A stretch of DNA of 64,000 bases from Candidatus Symbiobacter mobilis CR (GTDB lineage: Bacteria > Pseudomonadota > Gammaproteobacteria > Burkholderiales > Burkholderiaceae_C): positions 186,001 to 250,000 of the forward strand of contig NC_022576.1 in assembly GCF_000477435.1 (NCBI RefSeq). Reading direction: 5' to 3'. Below the pieces are notes generated by a model. That model was not told the DNA's origin, made no database searches, and saw only the letters and a list, made by a program, of their open reading frames with translations. Made by a program: the position numbers and the translations under genes. The number at the start of each line of letters is the position of its first letter. Position 1 is the stretch's first letter. Shown one piece after another: positions 1 through 15,000 of the stretch.

Positions 1-1
1 G

Positions 2-3000
2 CGCGCATCTTCCGGCACGATAGAGATCGACGTGGCAGATGCCGGGGCGGCATCCGGGAGCGTGGTGGAAGTGCTGGGTGGTGCGTGGCTCTCCATCGCA
101 CAGGGATGGGCGATCGACGGCGCATTGCATGTGGAAGACTCGGCTACGTTGTCGGTACAAGCGGGAACCCTGGCGTTGCGCGGCAGCTTCACGCACATGG
201 GCACGGTAGACATTGCTGCGGGCGCCACGCTGACCAAAGCAGAGGGATGGACGAACCAAGGCATCCTCTCCGGCGCGGGCACCATCGTCGTCGGTACCGG
301 GGATGCCGCGCTGCGTAACGAAGGCACCATCGCCCCGGCTGGCGAGGGGAACGTAGGCTCGCTCCATGTGCAGGGCGATGTGTTGCTGGGTGCTACCTCC
401 CATTTGCAGGTCGATGTGGGATCGCAGGAAGAACCCCGCTCCGACGTCCTTGATGTTGCTGGCGACGTCACCCTGGCCGGAACGGTGGCGGTGTCCCTCA
501 TGCCGGGGTACGTTCCCCAGAACACCGATGCATTCCCGATGCTGGCTGCCACGGGCGCATCCATCGGCACTTTCGATGCTTCCACCGTGTTGTCCGGGTT
601 CGAGGTTGGGTACGGGCTGTACACCGGCGAAGCAGCGCGGTTGATCTATCCAATCGACGGCAGTGCGGTCGTTTTCACCAATGCCAGTGGCGGGCTGAAT
701 TGGGCGACCCCTGGCAACTGGAGCACGGGCCAATTGCCGGGAGAGCAGGATGCAGCGTATATCTATTCCGGGCTGGCGGTCACGCACTCCAGCGGAACGG
801 ACACCATCGCTGCGCTTGCCATCGCCAACGGCAATTCGCTCAAGGTCTCCGGCGGTGCGCTCACCGTTACGGGTTCGACCAGCCTGGGCGGAACACTCAC
901 CGTCACCGCAGGCACTGCCACGCTCCAAGGCCCAGTGCATGGTGGAACGACCGGCGCAATCGCCCTCCAGGGCGGTACGCTGAACGTCGAAGGGGCTTCG
1001 TCGATCCATTCCTACACCCAGTCTGGTGGCACCCTCGCCGGGGCGGGCGCACTGCAAGTGAATGGGGCGTTTTCGTGGTCGAGCGGAACGATGACGGGAA
1101 CGGGACACACAACCGTGGCGGCGACGGTGGACAACGGCGTGGTGTTGACATCGCCATATGGCGTGACCCAACCCGTGTTGACCCGCACCTTGCACAACCT
1201 GGGAACCATTCACCACGAGAAGGAGTACTACGCCAGCAGTCTCACCATCAACGAAGGTGGCGTGCTCGACAACCAAGGGGAATACTGGTTCGTTGCCGAC
1301 ACAGGCATTGCGGGAACGGGCGGCGTTATCCGCAATACGGGGTTGTTGGGCAAGAAGGGCGGAACCGGAGATTCCGTCCTGACTGCCGAATTACAAAGCG
1401 ATGGTGGATCCTTTGTGGTCGATACCGGAAAGATTCGTGCGGCAGCCGGGTTTTCCCACACGGGGGCAGGCACGCTTGACGGCCACCTCGCCATATCTGG
1501 CGGTAGCGGGGTAGCTTCCGGCAAGCTCAATGGCATGGGGACGCTCGAAGTGGCGTCCAACGCAACGTTGACGATGGGCGCGTCCGGGTTGGAAGTGCCC
1601 ACCTACAAACAGACTGGGGGTACCCTGAACGGCGAAGGAAACCTGACCGCCACCACCGGCTTCTATTGGTCGAGCGGGACGATGGATGGAACGGGCAGGA
1701 CGATCGTTGCCGAGGATGTCGATGCTGGAATCATCCTGACTTCGGAATACGGTGTTGCGCAGCCGGTGCTCACCCGCACCCTGCAAAACCTGGGAACGAT
1801 TGTTCATAAGGGGGCTTATTACAACGGCAGTCTCGTCATCAACCAAGGCGGCAAGCTCGACAACCAAGGCGCGTACTGGTTCGATGCCGACACAAGCATT
1901 TCCGGGGCGGGAGGCGAGATCGTCAACACCGGCATCTTTGGCAAGAGCGCAGGAACCGGGGTCTCCAACGTCAGCGCGACGATCACCAACCAAGGCGGAA
2001 CGATCCAGGTCGATACCGGCAAGGTGCAAGGCACTGCGGGCTTTTCGCACACCGGTTCGGGCTGGCTGGATGGGCATCTGGTCATTGCCGCAGGCAGCAG
2101 TACGGCGACTGGGGATTTGCAAGGATCGGGAACGCTGGAGCTTGCAGGCGGTGGCTTGACCGTTGGCGCCGAAGGCTTCGACGTTCCGGGGTACCGCCAG
2201 ACAGGCGGAACGCTGGACGGCGCCGGTGATCTATCCGCCTACGCAGGTTTTTTCTGGTCTAGTGGAACGATGACCGGAGCGGGCAAAACCATTGTTCGCG
2301 ACACAGTGATCGACGGGCATATCCAAACTTCCCCCTATTCCACCTTGCAGCCGGTGTTGTCGCGCACACTGCAAAACTGGGGAACGATCCACCACGACAA
2401 GGAGTACTACGCCAGCAGTCTCGTGATCAACGACAACGGCGTGCTCGATAACCGGGGCTATTACTTCTTTACTGCGGATACCGGCATTTCTGGAACCGGC
2501 GGTTCCATCGTCAACACCGGCACGTTCGGCAAAAGCGGAGGGTCAGGGACATCATCGGTCAGCGCGGCAATCCAGAACGATGGAGGGATCCTCCAAATCG
2601 ATAGCGGAACGATATACGCTGCCGCAGGGTTTGGGCATAGCGGCGACGGAACCATCCTGACCGGGCGCTTGGCCGTCACGTCTGGCAGTGGCATAGCCAC
2701 GGGCACCCTTGCGGGAACGGGGACGCTCGATGTGGCCGGGGGAACCCTGACGGTGGGCGCTGACGGCTTTGCCGTGTCGAACTACCGGCAAACGGGCGGC
2801 AGGCTCGACGGCGAAGGCGATCTCCATGCCACCGAAGGTTTCTACTGGTCGAGCGGGACGATGGCGGGTATAGGCAAGACAGTCGTCGATGCCCCCGTTG
2901 CCGATGGAACGATCCATACCGTCGAATACGCGACGACCCAGCCCGTGCTCGAACGCACGCTGGAAAACTACGGAACGATCCACCACGAAAAAGGCTACTA

Positions 3001-6000
3001 CGTCGGCAAGCTGACGATCCAAAACGGCGGGGTTCTCCACAACGCGGGCACATTCCTGTTCGACGACGACACCGGGTTTGCCGGGACGGGTGGATCGGTC
3101 GTCAATACCGGCACCTTCGGCAAAAGCGCCGGAACAGGCACTTCTACCGTCAGCGCGAGCGTGCAGAACACGGGAATGATCCACGTGGCCAGCGGGGCGC
3201 TCGGGCTGACCGCGCCGCTGACCCAGCAAGGCACGGTGCAGGTCGATGCATCGGCTACGTTAAGCGCCACCGCCTTCACCAACGAAGGAACCATGCAGGG
3301 TATGGGGACGGTCAGCGTGGGCACTGGGCAAACCCTCGTCAATGTCGGAACGATTGCACCAGGGACAGCCCGAACCACAGGCGCCTTGGCGATCACCGGG
3401 AACCTTCAGCTTGCGGAAGGGTCGGTGCTCGACATCGATGCCATGGGCGCTGAGGTCGGAGCCTACGACCGGCTTCGCGTCACAGGCACTGTGGCGTTGG
3501 GCGGTGCGCTGCGCGTCAGCCTGCCGTCGGAGCACCCCCTGGTGCTGGGAGACGCACTGCCTATCCTGACCTCGACAGGCACATCCAGCGGCACTTTCGC
3601 CGATACCACCAGCTTGCCCACGCAGTTTCAGGTTGGGTATCGCCTTGCGACTGGCGAAACCGCAAGGCTCATCTACAGCGGCGAACCGGGAACGGTGACG
3701 TTCACCAATGCTGCCGACACGCTGGATTGGTCCACCCCCGGCAACTGGAGCACCGGCGCGCTCCCCACGGCCAGTGAAACTGCCTTGCTCAGTACTGGGG
3801 TAGCCGTGGCGCACACGGCGGGGGAGCACAGCATTGCAGGCTTGCGGATCGATGCGGACAACGCGCTCAATATTTCCGGCGGTTCGCTTACCGTCACCGA
3901 GGGCGCGACGGTGCGTGGCACTCTGGGGGTATCGGGAACGGGTACCGCGACCTTCTCTGGCCAATTCGATGCGCAACAAGGGGGCGTGGTACAGGTATCC
4001 GGGGGCACGCTGCGGCTGCAGCAGGCGTCGATGGCTTCGGCCTTGACTGTCACCGGCGGGAGCATCGTCGCGGACGATTCGCTGGTCGTCGATGGCAGCT
4101 TCCACCAAGATGGCGGCAGCATCACTGCTGCAAGGTACTTCGTCGCCAAGCAGGTGGAAGACACGATCGTCGCAGGCAACGTCCTTGCGCAGCAAGGGCT
4201 GGTGCTGGATGCGCCGGGCTTGTCGATCCTGGGCCAGGTTCGTTCGCAATCCATCGAATTGCACGCGGATTCGCCCATTGTGCTGGGAGAGGGCGGTAGC
4301 GTTGTGGCCGGGTTGGGTTCCGATGCAGGCTGGGGTGCGCTGATGCTGACTTCGCACTCTGCGCAGGCCCCCGTGCGGGTGGGAACGGGTGGGTTGATCA
4401 GTGGGACGTTGCTGTCTGCACCCGGCGGTACGGGCCGGTTCCAGGCGCCCGTCGCGATGATCCACTCTCCGCTGGAGCTGGACATCGCCGCAGATTTGCA
4501 ATTGGGTACGGAGATCAAGCTCGGGCTGTTGGCGCCGCGCATCGACATCGCTGCCAACGTCGAAGCCCGTTACATCGAACTGCATTCGGATACGGCGCCG
4601 ACGGTGGCTGCGGGCGCTACGGTGACTGCTTCCGGCAGGCCAGAGTACGGGGAGGAGGGTACCGTCACCTTTGCGCCGTTCACCAAAAACGCCCCGCTCG
4701 TCGTCACTGCGGCGGAAGCCGCCAAAGTCTCCCTGCCAGGCGGCGCAGGCAGCTACCAAGCGCAAGGCGTGCAGTATCAGAGCGAATCGGCACTGACCAT
4801 TGAGGCCGCTCCCAGCGGGATGGAACGTCTATCGCTCTTCGCTCCGCTGGTCGCTATCCAGGGTGACGTGCAGGTCCAGCACATCGGCATCCAGGCAGAC
4901 ACATTGACCGTGGCCGAAGGCAAGACGGTGCGTGCCACGGACGGAAGCAATGACGCGTTTTGGGGGGATATCGGCTTTCAGATGTACACCCAGACTCGTG
5001 CGCTGGAGATCGGCGCTGGCGGGCTGGTCGATGGGTTAGCGCTGTCCGGGCTGGGTGGCGGTGGCGCTTTCCAGGCAGCGGCGTTGTATTTCGCCAGCGG
5101 CAGCGGCATCACGATGCATACGGCGCCGGAAGGGATGCAGGCCATCCACCTGTCCGCGCCGCAGCTCCATATCGAAGACGATTTGCGTGCCCCGATCATC
5201 GAGTTCACGACGGATCATCCGGTCGATGTCACGGCAAGCAAGACCATCGTTGCCCAGGCGTCGGAAGGGGTGGGGGGTGTCGAATCCTTCCTGCGCTTTG
5301 CTCCGTACAACTACACCGAATCCCTGGTGCTGGGGGACGCAAGCTGGGTAGACGTGGCCACGCTGTCCGTTCCTGGTGGCGCGGGGACTTTCCAAGCCAA
5401 CCACATGGCTTTTGTAAGTCAAGGTACCCTGACCGTTCGTGCCGTCCCCACCGGGTTGGGGCAATTGACGCTCGATGCCGCCGCCTTGCAGATTGAGACG
5501 CCGATTGAGGCCACCGCACTGCATCTCGGCGTTAGCGCCAGCCCGCTGGAATTGGCGTATGGCGTGCATGCGCAGACGCTGGACATCGTCGCTCCCCAAG
5601 GGCTGCATAACGTGGGGTATCTCTCCGGCATCGGCAAGATCGATGTGGGCAGCGGGGAAGCGGGTATGCGCAACGATGGCACGCTGGACCCCGGTGGTAC
5701 GGGCAGGCTGGGGGCCTTGTTGATCGACGGGGACTTGCAACTCGGCACCGGTTCCGTGTTGCAGGCTGACCTGGGCGGCACGGTGACCGCGCCGGAATCC
5801 GACGTGTTGCAAGTGTCCGGGGAGGCCACCTTGGCAGGGACATTGCAGACCACCACGATGCCTGGCACAGCGTGGAACGAACAGAGCTTTGATCTGATCC
5901 AGGCAGGCAGCGCGATAGGCGGCTTCGAGACCCTGGCCGTTCCCAGCGGCGTGAACGGCGCCATCGTGGGAACGACGTACCGGCTGACGCACACCGGCAT

Positions 6001-9000
6001 ATCCTGTACCGGCGTGTGTTGGGACGGCGGCGCCGGGCTGAACACCACCTGGGAAAACCCCCTGAACTGGACGGGCAATGCCTTGCCCGGCGAAGGAAGC
6101 TGGGTGCAAATGGGGCTGGTGGCGGGCGTCGAAGCGTCCCTGTCCACCGAGCAACGCATCCAAGGCATTTCCACGGCTGCGAACAACCACTTGCGCATCG
6201 TCGAAGGGGGCAGCCTTTCCCTGCTGGCTACCGATGGGACTTCCCTGTTCGAGGGCGATTTGCGGCTGCAAGGGGGCCAAGTCACCGCCAGTGGGCTGTT
6301 GATGGGAACCGGGGTGCTGCAAGTCGATGCCGGGACGCTGCACGTGGGAGGAACGAGCGCCCGGTGGGGCGATTTGCGGCAAACGGGTGGCAGCATCGAA
6401 GGGGCGGGATCGCTGACCGTCACGCGCAGCTTCCAGCACAGCGGCGGGGTGATTGCTGTCGATGGGGCCGTGCAGATCGCGCAGTCCGAGGGCGACTTGG
6501 ATGTGGGCAGCATTCGCGCTGCGTCGCTGGCTCTTGCTGCGCCGCTGGGGCAGATTACCCAGCACGCGCCGCTGGAGTTGCAAGGCACGCTGGAGGCAGG
6601 CGCACGCGATGGCATCGTGCTCGACGACACCGGCAACCGCTTTGCTTCGCTGCGTGCAAGCAATACCGGAGCAGGAATGGTCTCCCTGCACAGCGGGAAC
6701 AACTTGACCGTCATCAACCTCGCCAACGCCGGTGGAAACCTGGCAGTGACCAGTGCGCAAGGAATGACATTGCTGGGCGATGTGCATGCCACAGGCACGC
6801 TGGAATTGCGGGCAGAAGGTGGTGTACTGCGGCAGGATTCCGGCGTGGTGACCAACGCCATGGAACCGGCCGCACAACACAGCATTCGCCTGCGTGGCGA
6901 TTCCATCACCCTGCAAGGGGGGGTGCAGTCTTCTGGCAGCATCGTGCTGGAAGCCCCTGGCGGGGTAAATTTGCTTGGGCTGGGCAGTGGTGGATGGATC
7001 GACGACACCTATTTCGAATACCAGCTTCCTTTTGCCTTCACCTACTTTGGTACCGAATACACCAAGGCATTCATTACCACCAACGGGCTGATCACCTTCG
7101 ATGTGGGCACAGGTTCCTATGGCGATTCGGTAGCCGATCTTGCCGGGATGAAGGCGATAGCCCCGGCGTGGAACGACTGGGTGCTTCAGGCCAACGCTGG
7201 CAAGGACATCCGCATCGCCCCCAGTGCGGGCAATTTCTCGGTGGTATGGGATGTGGCCCGGTACGGGTACCCGGTCAATGCCAGTGCTCCGGCTGCCATC
7301 TTCGAATCGGTGCTGCGCCCGGATGGCAGCATCCAGTTCCATTACGGTGATGCGGTCAACAGCACTTTCGCTGGGGACGTAACCATCGGCATCTCGAACG
7401 GCATGGGCACCGTGCTGCCATCGGCCTTGATGGAGCGGGCGGATTTCAGCCTGGACCATCTGCCTTCGACGACCTACACCCCCAACGGAGAAGGCGGCTA
7501 TATCGAAACGGTCCACGCGGGCAGCGAGCCTGTGTCGGCCTTTGGAACCATCTCCGGCAGCGCGTTGCTGGGGCAGGGTTCGGGGCAAGTGGTGTCGACC
7601 CCAGCGATGCTCGACATCCGCGCTGGCGGTGCCATTGCGGCGCCATCGCAGCTTGTGGCGGGAACCTTGCAGTTCGCTGCGGTGGGCGGTGCCTCGTTCA
7701 CCGGCGACAACGCTTTTGGCGCCATCGCTGCGTCCAGCAATGTAGGCGTTGAAGGGCAGTCGGACATCATCATCTACAACCGCCAAGGCACATTGGTCCA
7801 TATCCAGGGACTCCAAAACCCCGCCGGGGCCATCACGGTTTCCAACATCGGCGGGCTGTCTTTGTCTGGAACGGTCAGCGCGAACGGGGATGTGTCCTTG
7901 GCTTCGCAGACCGGTGCGATCACCCAAAGCGCGCCGGTCGTTGCCGGGGGGCTGTCGACGTCTTCTGCCGACGGGGCCACGTTTACCCACGACCTCAACC
8001 AAGTGCGGGCATTCCAGGCGCATAACACGGGTTCTGGAACGATCGACTTCGCCAACCGGGGGCTGCTGTCGGTTGGGGTCATTGACAACGAAGCGGGCGC
8101 AGTGCGCGTGGCCAACAACGGCGCCATCGACGCACTCACGCTGGTTCGCGCGCAGGGCAGCGTCGAGCTGTCTGCCATGGGCATCACCGGCGGCAGCGAA
8201 TCGGCCATTCGGACGAACGGCGGGGTGCTCCACCTGACGGCGACGGGGCTGCAAGGCATTGCGCTGGGCCAGGTTTCGACGACATCGACAGGCGACGCAG
8301 GCGATATCACGCTGCGGGCGGAAGTGGGCAGCATTGCCATCGGGGCCATCGACGGCCGGGGCGCGGACAGCCCTGCCAACCGTGGCGGCAACGGTGCGAC
8401 GGTGATGCTCGATGCGGAAGGCGCGGTCACGGTAGGCAGCATCGACACCGTCGGGGGGATTGGTGGGGCGGATATGGAGGGCACGCGCGTCTTCCCGGGC
8501 GGGCATGGAGGGGAGATTGCGATCACGGCCCGTTCGCAAAATTGGGATCCGGCTGCATCGCCACCTGCTGCGGGCGCTGGCGATGTGGCGTCGCTACTGG
8601 CCAGCAAGGTCGGTGTCGTGCGCGCCATGGGGGGGGCTGGTGGGGTGGGTGCTACCGAAACTGCTGCGTGGGGAAGCAGTGGCGCCGTGTTGCTTGACGT
8701 GGCGGGCGATCTTGTGCTGGAAGGCGGGATCACCGCCATCGCAGGCGACCGTGGCGCGGATGTCGCGTTGCATAGCGGGGGCACCCTGACGGTTGCAGGC
8801 GCTGTGCAGGCGCAAGCGGTCGATGTCACAGCCGGGGCTTTCACCTTGGCGGGGGGGGACTGGGCACAGGTGGGCACCGCGCTTCCACGCTTTGAGGTAG
8901 GGGCTTTTTCGATCACTGGCGGCACCTTCCTGCGTGCTCTGGGCGGCGCGGGCACCGTGGAATCCCCCTACCAATTGGCGGATCTGTACGGCTTGCAGGG

Positions 9001-12000
9001 GGTGGGGACGATGCCCGACCGCTCCTTCGCGCTTACGCAGGACTTGGATGCCCAAGCCACCGCGACATGGAACGCCGGGGCGGGCTTTCAGCCGCTGGGC
9101 AGTGCGCAAACTCCCTTTGCGGGGGCGTTCGACGGCGGCTACCACGTCGTGCGCGGGCTGCATATCCAGCGTGCCGATGCAGCAGACGTCGGCATGTTTG
9201 GCGCGACTGCGGCAGGGGCGGTGATCCGCAATCTGGGCCTGGTTGATGCTGCCATCGTTGGCGGTACGCATGTGGGCGCATTGGTTGGCGTCCATGCCGG
9301 AGCCATCGCGCAAAGCTATGCCACTGGCGCGGTGCGCGTGGCGGGTGTTGTGGAAACTGGCGCTGGGGAAGGCGCTGGTGGCCCCAGTGGCGGGGGGCTG
9401 GTTGGCACCAACACAGGCAGCATCGACCATAGCTATGCGACCGTCGGGGTTGCCACGGATGCGCAGGTCGTTACCGATGTCCTGCTGGGTGGGCTGGTTG
9501 GTTCCAACACGGGCGCTATCGCCCATAGCTACGCGGCGGGAACCACGCAAGGCGGTGGGCTGGTCGGCAGCGATACGGGCACGGTACGCGCCAGTTTCTG
9601 GGCTATCGATGCAGCGGGCACCGAGGTCTCTGCGGCAGGGGAGGGGCTGGATACCCCTTCGTTGCACGCCATGGCCAGCTATGCCGCGTGGAACGACGAG
9701 GTTCCCAGCGCCATTGCCGCCACGGCGGGCAGCGCTGCGTTATGGCGCATCTATGAAGGGCAGACTGCGCCGTTGCTCGCGGGCTTTTTGCGGCCGCTGA
9801 CGCTGTCTGACGTAACGCTGACCTACGACGGCGCCGTGCAAACGGGCGCTACCTACGATCACATTACTGCGGCCAGTGGGCGCAACGCGGGAACATACGC
9901 TGCGTATTCCGATCAGCAGGGCTATGACATTCAGGGTGGCGCGCTCACCATTGCCCCCAAGATGCTGACTGTGACCGGGCGCCTCGACGTGGCGGACAAG
10001 GTGTACGACGGAACGACGATCGCGGTGTTGCGGGCGGGAACATTGCAGGTCGCCGGGTTCGTCGATGGCGACGAGGTCGCCCCGAAAGTGGAGAGCGCAA
10101 CGTATGCGGACAAAAACGCCGGGACGAACAAGGTCGTCACCGTTACAGGCGTAGGTTTGCAGGGGAACGACGCCGGGAACTACGTGCTCCCCGCAGACGT
10201 ATTGCCCGAAACGCTCACTCTGGCGGGGAATATTCTGCCCGCCACAGTGACGCTGGAAGACTTTGCGGTGCAAAGCAAGGTGTACGACGGGACTACTGAT
10301 GCAGTCGTCGTTGATGGCTGGTTCTACGGCGTGCTGGAAGGCGACGACGTGGAGATTGCCGGCGGCGTAGCCCGCTTTGAGAACAAAGACGCAGGCACGG
10401 GCAAGACGGTGACGTTAGGCGACGTGATGTTGGATGGAGCGGATGCCGAGAACTATGTGGTTGATGTGGAGACATTGACCACCCACGCTGACATCACGCA
10501 GCGCACGCTAAAGCTTGAAGGCTTTGCAGCAGCCAGTAAGGTCTATGACCGCACCACCGATGCCGAAGTGACCAGCACCGGTGCGTTGAGCGGGGTGCTG
10601 GAAGGCGACGCGGTAACAGTTTCCGGCGGCGTAGCCCGCTTTGATACCAAAGACGCAGGCACGGGCAAGACGGTAACGTTAAGCGACGTGATGCTGGATG
10701 GAGCGGATGCGGGGAACTACCACATCGAAGTCGGCGAAGCCGGAACGCTGACTACCCAAGCCGACATCACGCAACGCACGCTAAAGCTCGAAGGCTTTGC
10801 CGCAGCCAGCAAGGTGTACGACCGCACCATCAATGCCGAAGTGACGAGCACCGGTGCGTTGAGTGGCGTGCTGGAAGGCGACGCGGTGACGGTGTCCGGC
10901 GGCGTAGCCCGCTTTGAGAACAAAGACGCAGGCACGGCGAAGGTGGTGACGTTAGGCGACGTGATGTTGGATGGAGCGGATGCCGAGAACTACCTCGTCG
11001 ATACGGAAACGCTGACTACCCAAGCCGACATCACGCAGCGCACGCTAAAGCTCGAAGGCTTTGCCGCAGCGAGCAAGGTGTACGACCGCACTACCGATGC
11101 CGAACTGGCGAGCGCCGGGGCATTGAGTGGGGTGCTGGAAGGCGATGCGGTGACGGTTTCCGGCGGCGTAGCCCGCTTTGAGAACAAAGACGCAGGCACG
11201 GGCAAGACGGTAACGTTAAGCGACGTGATGCTGGATGGAGCGGATGCCGGGAACTACCACATCGAAGTCGGCGAAGCCGGAACGCTGACTACCCAAGCCG
11301 ACATCACGCAACGCACGCTAAAACTGGAAGGCTTTGCCGCAGCCAGCAAGGTGTACGACCGCACTACCGATGCCGAAGTGACCAGCGCCGGTGCGTTAAG
11401 CGGGGTGCTCCAAGGCGACGCGGTAACAGTGTCCGGCGGCGTAGCCCGCTTTGAGAGCAAAGACGCAGGCACGGCGAAGACGGTAACGCTTAGCGACGTG
11501 ATGCTGGATGGAGCGGATGCAGGGAACTACCTCGTCGATACGGAGACGCTAACCACCCACGCCGACATCACGCAGCGCACGCTAAAGCTGGAAGGCTTTG
11601 CCGCAGCCAGCAAGGTGTATGACCGCACCACTGATGCCGAACTGGCGAGCGCCGGGGCATTGAGTGGGGTGCTCGAAGGCGATGTGGTGACGGTTTCCGG
11701 CGGTGTAGCTCGCTTTGATACCAAAGATGTAGGCACGGCGAAGACGGTAACGCTAAGGGACGTGATGCTGGATGGAGCGGATGCAGGGAACTACCTCGTC
11801 GATACGGAGACGCTAACCACCCAAGCCGACATCACGCAACGCACGCTAACGCTCGAAGGCTTTGCCGCAGCGAGCAAGGTCTACGACCGCACCAGCGATG
11901 CCGAAGTGACTAGCGCCGGGGCGTTGAGTGGCGTGCTGGAAGGCGACGCGGTAACAGTTTCCGGCGGCGTAGCCCGCTTTGAGAACAAAGATGCAGGCAC

Positions 12001-15000
12001 GGCCAAGGCGGTAACGCTCAGCGACGTGATGCTGGATGGAGCGGATGCGGGGAACTATCACATCGAAGCCGGGACGCTGACCACTCATGCCGACATCACC
12101 CCCCGCACGGTGAAGCTGGAAGGCTTTGTCGCAGCAAGCAAGGTGTACGACCGCACTACCGATGCCGAAGTGACCAGCGCCGGGGCGTTGAGCGGGGTGA
12201 TCGAAGGCGATGTGGTGACGGTGTCCGGCGGCGTAGCCCGCTTTGAGAACAAAGACGCAGGCACGGCCAAGGTGGTGACGCTCAGCGACGTGATGCTGGA
12301 TGGAGCGGATGCCGAGAACTACCACATCGAAGCCGGAACGCTGACCACCCAAGCCGACATCACGCAACGCACGCTAAAGCTCGAAGGCTTTGCCGCAGCG
12401 AGCAAGGTGTACGACCGCACTACCGATGCCGAACTGGCGAGCGCCGGGGCATTGAGTGGGGTGCTGGAAGGCGATGCGGTGACGGTTTCCGGCGGCGTAG
12501 CCCGCTTTGAGAACAAAGACGCAGGCACGGCGAAGGTGGTGACGTTAGGCGACGTGATGTTGGATGGAGCGGATGCCGAGAACTACCAAATCGAAGCCGG
12601 AACGCTAACCACCCACGCTGACATCACGCAGCGCACGCTAAAGCTGGAAGGCTTTGCCGCAGTCAGCAAGGTATACGACCGCACCACCGATGCCGAAGTG
12701 ACCAGCGCCGGGGCGTTGAGTGGCGTGCTGGAAGGCGACGCGGTAACAGTTTCCGGCGGCGTAGCCCGCTTTGATACCAAAGACGCAGGCACGGGCAAGA
12801 CGGTAACGTTAAGCGACGTGATGCTGGATGGAGCGGATGCCGGGAACTACCACATCGAAGTCGGCGAAGCCGGAACGCTGACTACCCAAGCCGACATCAC
12901 GCAACGCACGCTAAAGCTCGAAGGCTTTGCCGCAGCCAGCAAGGTATACGACCGCACTACCGATGCCGAAGTGACCAGCGCCGGTGCGTTAAGCGGGGTG
13001 CTGGAAGGCGACGCAGTAACAGTCTCCGGCGGCGTAGCCCGCTTTGAGACCAAAGACGCAGGCACGGCGAAGACGGTGACGCTAAGCGACATCATGCTGG
13101 ATGGAGCAGATGCCGGGAACTACCAAGTCGAAGCCGGAACGCTAACCACCCACGCTGACATCACGCAGCGCACGCTAAAGCTCGAAGGCTTTGCCGCAGC
13201 GAGCAAGGTGTACGACCGCACTACCGATGCCGAAGTGACTAGCGCCGGTGCGTTGAGCGGAGTGCTGGAAGGCGACACCGTGTCAGTCTCCAGCGGTACC
13301 GCCTATTTCGACACCAAAGACGCAGGCAAGTCCAAAACCGTTACGCTTACCAACTTCGCGCTGGAGGGAGACGACGCCAGCAACTACGTGCTCGAAGGCA
13401 CGCCTTCGGCCTTGGCCGACATCACCCCCCGCACCGTGGCCCTGGAAGGATTTGCCGCTGCCAGCAAGGTCTACGACCGCACCACCGCTGCGGAAGTGAC
13501 CACGACCGGTACCTTGCAAGGAGTGATCGAAGGCGACGCCGTGGCGATCTCCGGCGGCGTAGCCCACTTTGATACCAAGGACGTGGGCGCGTCCAAGACA
13601 GTGACCTTTACCGGCCTCGCGTTGGCAGGGGAAGACGCCAGCAACTACGTGCTCGAAGGCACGCCCACGGCCTTGGCCGACATCACACCCCGCACCGTAA
13701 CCTTGGCAGGATTTGCCGTAGCGAATAAGGTCTACGACCGCAGCGCCGCAGCGCACATCACGAACACCGGGGCGTTGAGCGGGGTGCTGGAAGGCGACGA
13801 GGTGGCTTTTGCCTACGACGGCGCAGAGTTTGAGAGCAAGGATGCAGGCCAAGGCAAAGTCGTTACCTTGACAGGCCTAGCCTTGACGCAGCCGGACGCA
13901 GCGAACTACGTCCTGGCCGAAGAACCGGTCACCACCACTGCCAATATCGACAAAGCCACGCTGGTACTCACCGGCGGCCTGGTGGCGCAGAGCAAGGACT
14001 ACGACGGATCGACACAAGCCGCTATTGCCGCAGAACAGCCCGATATCAACGGATTGTTGGGCGGTGATGATGTGGGCATCTTGGCAGTGGTGGGCAACTT
14101 CCTCGACAAAAACGCCGGGCAGGGCAAGCCCGTCAGCCTGACCACTGTCGAACTGGCTGGCGCGGATGCCACCAACTACGAAGTGGATTACTCGGCCGTC
14201 ACGCTTACTGCGGATATCACCCCCCGGGATACCGCCGTCTGGACGGGAACGGGCAATGGTTCGTGGAACGACCCCACCCAGTGGGAAGGGGAAGTGCTGC
14301 CCGATGGCGCCAATGTGCGGGAAGTCGTCATTCCCGTCGGGGCGACGGTGATTTTTGACGGCAGCACCACCGCGACGAGCCTGGAATCGATCGACAGCCA
14401 AGGCACCCTGCTGCTCCAGGGCGGGAACCTGACGGTGGCGCAAAGCCTGGCTACCGCCGACTACCGCCAGACAGGCGGTGTGTTGATGGGCAATGCCTCG
14501 GTCACGATCACGGGGGATTTCGTCCAGCAAGGCGGCAGCATCGACGTCGAGGGCGATGTCGCCATTCGCCAGCTCTTGGGTGACTTGAGCGTGGGGGACA
14601 TTCAAGCCCATGCGATCACGTTGCAGGCTCCCAGCGGGCAGTACGTGCAAAGCGGGGCACTGGTTGCCGAGGGTGCCATCGTCATCGAACAGGCGCGGGG
14701 CAATTTGACCGTTGGCGCCGTGCAAGGCCAAAGCCTGACGCTGCGCGCCCCGCAAGGCGGCATTGCCCAGTCCGGCGCGGTGGCGATCACGGGGCGAGTC
14801 AGTACCACGTCTGCCGATGGTGTCACGCTCACCCATGCCGGCAACCAACTCCGCAGCTTCGATGCTGTGGTGACGGGCGCCGGGGACATCATGCTGACCA
14901 GCCAGGGGATCGTCGAACTCGGAACGGTACGCACCCAGCGTGGCGACATCGTCGTGAAGAACACCGGGGGCGTGCGCACTGGCGACGAGGAAGTGCAGGC

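Noticed and set aside
5036..8539. A 1,167-codon open frame on the minus strand inside the first giant gene, and similar ones at 3260-4765 and 19197-22124
   Set aside because: High GC3 and repeated codons of the plus-strand gene leave the antisense frame open. The translations are Arg/His/Pro-rich and match no family.
10500..13100. Evenly spaced minus-strand ORFs of about 70-80 codons starting MP(V)PASLFSKRATPP
   Set aside because: They are the antisense image of the YDG repeats, one per copy, and have no independent coding signal.
9985..14215. CRISPR-like periodicity
   Set aside because: The repeats are 258-273 bp, coding and in frame, without unique spacers. The 21-bp and 11-bp tandem repeats elsewhere also lack spacers.
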